DNA of 64,000 nt, from positions 85,380,547 to 85,444,546 of the forward strand of contig NC_052016.1 in NCBI RefSeq assembly GCF_015832195.1, written 5' to 3'. How positions within the stretch are numbered: position 1 is the first letter of the stretch; each line of letters begins with the position of its first letter. The position numbers were made by a program, and so were the translations under genes. The DNA is from Motacilla alba alba. Taxonomy: Eukaryota > Chordata > Aves > Passeriformes > Motacillidae. Below the pieces are notes generated by a model. It was not told the DNA's origin and did no database searches. It saw only the letters and a list, made by a program, of their open reading frames with translations. Below are positions 60,536 through 64,000 of this stretch, piece after piece.

Positions 60536-62089
60536 AGTTGCCTTTGTGAAAATAGAGGGCCAGTGAAACACAAACAATAGACCAGGCTATATTTCTTTGC
60601 CTCCCAGTTTTGACTGGAATAGCAAAATAGCTTTGACAGTGGGTTTGGGGTTTTTAAATTTATTCTTGCTTAATTAAAATTAAAAAATCAAGCAGCCTAG
60701 TGAGTAATGACTTTAGAGTACTCCTGGAGGTTGTTTGTAAGCAGCAGTGAGATGGTGATGATATTCTGTAGCAGCAGTTCGTAGGCTGTACCCTTCTGGT
60801 TTGCATAGTAGTCATGGGAAACGCAATCCTGAAGTCATACCCCTTGTGAAATGTGGAATTACTGCTCTCCCCAACACTGGCTGTTACTGTAAGGGGCAAA
60901 ACCAACCACAACTGGAGGTGCACAGAGTAAGAAAAGCCTTTTGCAATCTCTTTTCTGAAAGACTTCTAAAATTTGATTTTTGTTAGCAAATGGCAATACA
61001 TGCTGGTTCTACAAAAGTATTTTTTAAAGGACTTACAAAAACTTGAAAATGTGGTGACAAAAATACAGGTGTCCATCTGATTCTTTGGCAAACGCTCACT
61101 TCCACTCTTTTTCTGCTCTGGAACCGTGGCATTGTCTTTGTCCTGCATATTTAGAGGGACTTAGGCAGAAGAAAACAAGAAGGGCTGAACTTCACAAAAG
61201 CTGTACTTGGCAGTTATCTTTGCCAATGCTGAAGTCTATTAACTGTTGATTTTTTTCTCTCCAATAAAAAGTAGAAATTAAATCCTACTGTGCCCATTGG
61301 AGATGTTTTTCAAAGGAAGAGTTACTGATGAGCTATTCTTCCATGATTGTGCTGGTTTCTCCAAATAACAACATTGCCGTGTGTTTTTCTCAAAGTGAGT
61401 AATTTGCATAGCATGCTTTTGGGGGTTTCTGCTGCTGCCAAAGCTAATTTAATACTCATTAAAGTACTGAGCAAGTCTAATCCAAAGCCTTATGTGCCTT
61501 CAATGCAGGCCCATAAAATGTGCAGATTTGCACTTGCCGGGCTGCTCCAGGGAAGGCATGCTGTGGAAGGAGGGGGTTGGTGTGCATCCTGCTATCACAG
61601 AGCTGCCACTGCATAAGGGGGAGTTCGGACGAGATTCCCATCACCGTGGGCAGGGGCGTCTATTCTCTGGTAGCAATCCTAGCTGCAAATGGAACTAGGG
61701 TCCAGCTCTGAGGATGATGATCCCACCCCAGCAGGCTGCCCAAGCCATGTGACTGGAATTCCACCAGGAACAGCTGGTGTGGGCTGGTGTAATGCCACGG
61801 TTGCCCTCTCCCTTGTGCCCAGAGAGGCACTGGGCTGTACCCCCACCAGCCCTGCTTTTCAGGAGTGGAGCCCAACACCAGCTCGCCCCTGACATTTCAG
61901 TCTCATTTCAGGGAGGAGTCTCTGCAATGGCTGAAATCATGGCACTGCCTTTGCTTCACATGGGGCCAAGGCTTTACCCAGCTTGTTGTAAGTGCCGAGC
62001 AACCCAGCTGCCCGCACTGTACACCAGGGCTCAGGCCAGCCTCTGCGAAAGCGGCACAGGCATGGTGCGGATAAAGCCACCCGCCTAGG

Positions 62090-62605
62090 CGACGCCAGCT
62101 GCGGCTTCTCCCGCCGGCATGAGTGCTGCCGAGAGCACGGAGCGGCCGCGACTGCCATCGCCTGCCCAGTGACCTCCGCGGTGGCAGCTGCGATGCCGAC
62201 TCCACTTTCGGCTCGCGTGTGCGCCCCACACCTGGAGGAACAGCGTGAATTAGGACACGGCGGCGCCATGAACACCTGCGCAGCTGTGCGGTGGCGAGCA
62301 GCTCCTCGCCGGGGTTGCCTCTCTCCGGACGGGGCACGGACCCTGTCCCGCACCTCACCTGCAGCTTCGGGGCTGTCTTGTGGCAGCTCGCGGTTGTTTT
62401 CCAGGCCGGGAAGCGGGGCTGTCCGCGGCAGCTGCCGGCAGGCGCGGTGTGGGCCCGGCCCGCGGCCCGGCGGCCGGGGGCGCCGCTAGATGGCAGTGCC
62501 GGCCCGGCGGAGCGGCCGCGCCCGGCCCGGGGCCTGCTCGGGGACCGAAGCTTCTGCCGGCGCCTCAGCGCGGCTCTCCGGGCACGGCTGCCGCCGGCAC
62601 TTAGC
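62090..62605. promoter_or_regulatory. second CpG island, inside CLYBL intron 1
   Basis: CpG density and GC content as high as at the CLYBL promoter, with sharp edges (AT-rich from about 62610). I see no convincing coding exon; an ATG at 62268 opens a 74-codon Arg/Gly/Pro-rich frame typical of random GC-rich DNA. It could be an alternative CLYBL promoter, a non-coding RNA promoter or an orphan island. It contains a CTCF-type motif. Confidence 0.75.
62483..62497 (+). promoter_or_regulatory. CTCF-type motif
   Basis: ccgctagatggcagt fits the CTCF core (CC-A/G-C/G-C/T-AG-A/G-G/T-GGC-A/G-C/G) at every informative position, in + orientation. It lies in a GC-rich, CpG-containing context where CTCF often binds. 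Confidence 0.7.
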
Positions 62606-62609
62606 TCTT

Positions 62610-64000
62610 CATCTACCTGTTTGTTAATTTATTAATTTATTAAATGTAACGGTTTTGTGAAGTATAGAGAAATTGTTCCCTGCCAGCTGCGGAAACAGCA
62701 GCAACACAGGGCCCTTTCTAACCAGCCAGAATCTCTTATGTCCCTCCAAATCAAGACATTCTGTGATTGCAGGAAAACATTAATTCTGAGGCTGTTCCCG
62801 GCCAGCCTGATGGAGAAGCAGAGATAAAAATGTCAAGTGACACTGTCTAAACACCATAGACCGACGTCTCCTGTGTTACAAACTGAGACGCTGCCACTTA
62901 AAGGAATCACGTTGTTCTATTACAACAGAGATTAGGGCTAGACAATTTTATGTGTGAACATATTAATATAATATTCAGGAAATTCCCAATTTTCTGTTGG
63001 AAAGGAAGGAACAAGTCTCCTTGAGCCACCACCTCCATGAAATGATGGCTGGCTGAGGCAGCTCTGCTTCTGCTGCTCGGTGAGATGTTCAGAGCCTACA
63101 TGAGAGAGTGATTCATCTCTGTGCTTCTGGGTTGAGATAACAGCATCGAAAACCCGGCTGTTAAGGTTAACCTGTACACTGCATAAGGACAACAGATGGA
63201 AATTCTGGTGTAGAGCCACTGCAAAAAATAAAAACATGTTCCAAAGGGAAAAGGAGCTTGTATTTCTGTGTTTGAACCTTTGATCTTCGCTCACATCTGA
63301 AGGGAAGAGTAGACCTTTTGCTGAAGACACATGGTTTTGCATCTGTGAAAACACAGCTGTATAGAGCAAAACAAAACTGGTGCAAAACACAATGGGTTTG
63401 CTGTGTCAGTTTAACTGGTGGTGCTAAGATGCTTTAAAAATAGTGGTTTTTTTTTTTTTTGTAGACTCTTTCAGAAAGTCTGTCTTTACACAATTGTTTG
63501 TTGAGATTTTACTCTGAGGATTTTAAAGTTCGTCAGTGATCAAGAGACAGCTGCTACCTAAATATTTAAAGCAAACTCATGGGAAAGTCTGGCAGTCCCT
63601 CAACAATCCTGTTTTAACAGTTTTCAAAGAAATATAAATGACACCATCAAAATTGACAGAAAAATCCATACTGGCAAAACCACCTTGATTCTGAGAAAAA
63701 AAAAATCCATCCGTCATCAATGTTGAAATTCTTAACGAGGTACATGCCGTATACAGCTATTTCACGGTAACATACTGCTTTATCTGAGTTGCCCCAAAGC
63801 ACCCCCTGAAAGTAAAGGGACGTGTCCCGGTGTCCTCGGTCACATCGTTTTGCATTTGAGCGTGATGGCAGAGCTGTTCCCGGATGCCTGCCTGTTGTCT
63901 CCCGCCTCCCCGCATTTGCAGCGACACATCGCTGTCCCAGCAGCGTTCCCTGCAGCCCTGCTGCCTCGCTGCATAGCCCAGCACTACCTGTCCCCCCGCA
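62610..64000. other. intron tail of the window
   Basis: Ordinary intronic sequence after the second CpG island, becoming somewhat CpG-richer from about 63800. A 150-codon minus-strand open frame (62938-63390) has no recognisable domain. Confidence 0.5.

Larger units (their letters stand above)
35802..64000 (+). other. CLYBL: CLYBL intron 1 (continues beyond window)
   Basis: I looked for the expected next coding motif of CLYBL (the conserved YVPGNDEKK region) and did not see it in any frame, so intron 1 appears to exceed 28 kb, in line with the long first intron of mammalian CLYBL. Most of 36520-62000 is ordinary AT-rich intron. The named items within it are listed separately. Confidence 0.6.

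Noticed and set aside
62268..62489. 74-codon open frame in the second CpG island
   Set aside because: Arg/Gly/Pro-rich composition typical of random GC-rich DNA; no donor site after it that would make a credible first exon.
36520..64000. Further CLYBL exons
   Set aside because: I looked for the conserved YVPGNDEKK and DCEDGV motifs in all frames by eye and found none; exon 2 is probably right of the window.
1..64000. CRISPR arrays, tRNA or rRNA genes, bacterial operons
   Set aside because: Nothing of the kind is visible; the window is intron-rich vertebrate DNA.

Overview
The window is vertebrate genomic DNA, most likely from a bird and probably a songbird. It contains a spliced gene with large AT-rich introns, several CR1 LINE fragments (the typical avian LINE), two solo LTRs of a kind I remember from passerine genomes, and CpG-island promoters. 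There are no prokaryotic features. The gene order TM9SF2 then CLYBL, both on the + strand, matches the conserved vertebrate block TM9SF2-CLYBL-ZIC5-ZIC2 (human 13q32).

Layout. (1) 1-18810: 3' three quarters of TM9SF2. Thirteen coding exons with consensus splice sites encode residues corresponding to human 155-663. The frame is continuous, there is no net length change, and the protein ends in the KVD tail. The signal peptide and the exons for about residues 1-154 lie left of the window. Intron 1-2637 holds a dispersed repeat and a CR1 copy. The last intron (14757-18742) holds two oddities: a candidate alternative terminal exon and a decayed protein-like block on the opposite strand. (2) 18811 to about 19415: 3' UTR, with two more poly(A) signals further on. 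(3) About 19420-35550: intergenic, with no gene I can support. It holds two solo LTRs with intact target-site duplications, a CR1 3' end, small hairpins and G-rich tracts. (4) About 35550-36520: CpG-island promoter and exon 1 of CLYBL, with a CRE, two CCAAT boxes on an exact 22-bp repeat, a TISU/YY1-like start codon and a C-rich minisatellite just inside the intron. (5) 35802-64000: CLYBL intron 1, at least 28 kb. I could not find exon 2. It contains CR1 tails, hairpins, a G-quadruplex tract, a possible unannotated terminal exon, and a second CpG island near 62.1-62.6 kb with a strong CTCF-type motif.

The two genes are not known to share a pathway. TM9SF2 is a nine-pass Golgi/endosomal membrane protein and CLYBL a mitochondrial citramalyl-CoA lyase. 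Their adjacency is old synteny. I see no clear new biological system. The best leads are the alternative TM9SF2 C-terminus, the antisense protein-like block, the CLYBL start-site architecture and the CTCF/CpG island. Exon boundaries and residue numbers were worked out by hand from splice sites and remembered human protein sequence, without any database search.
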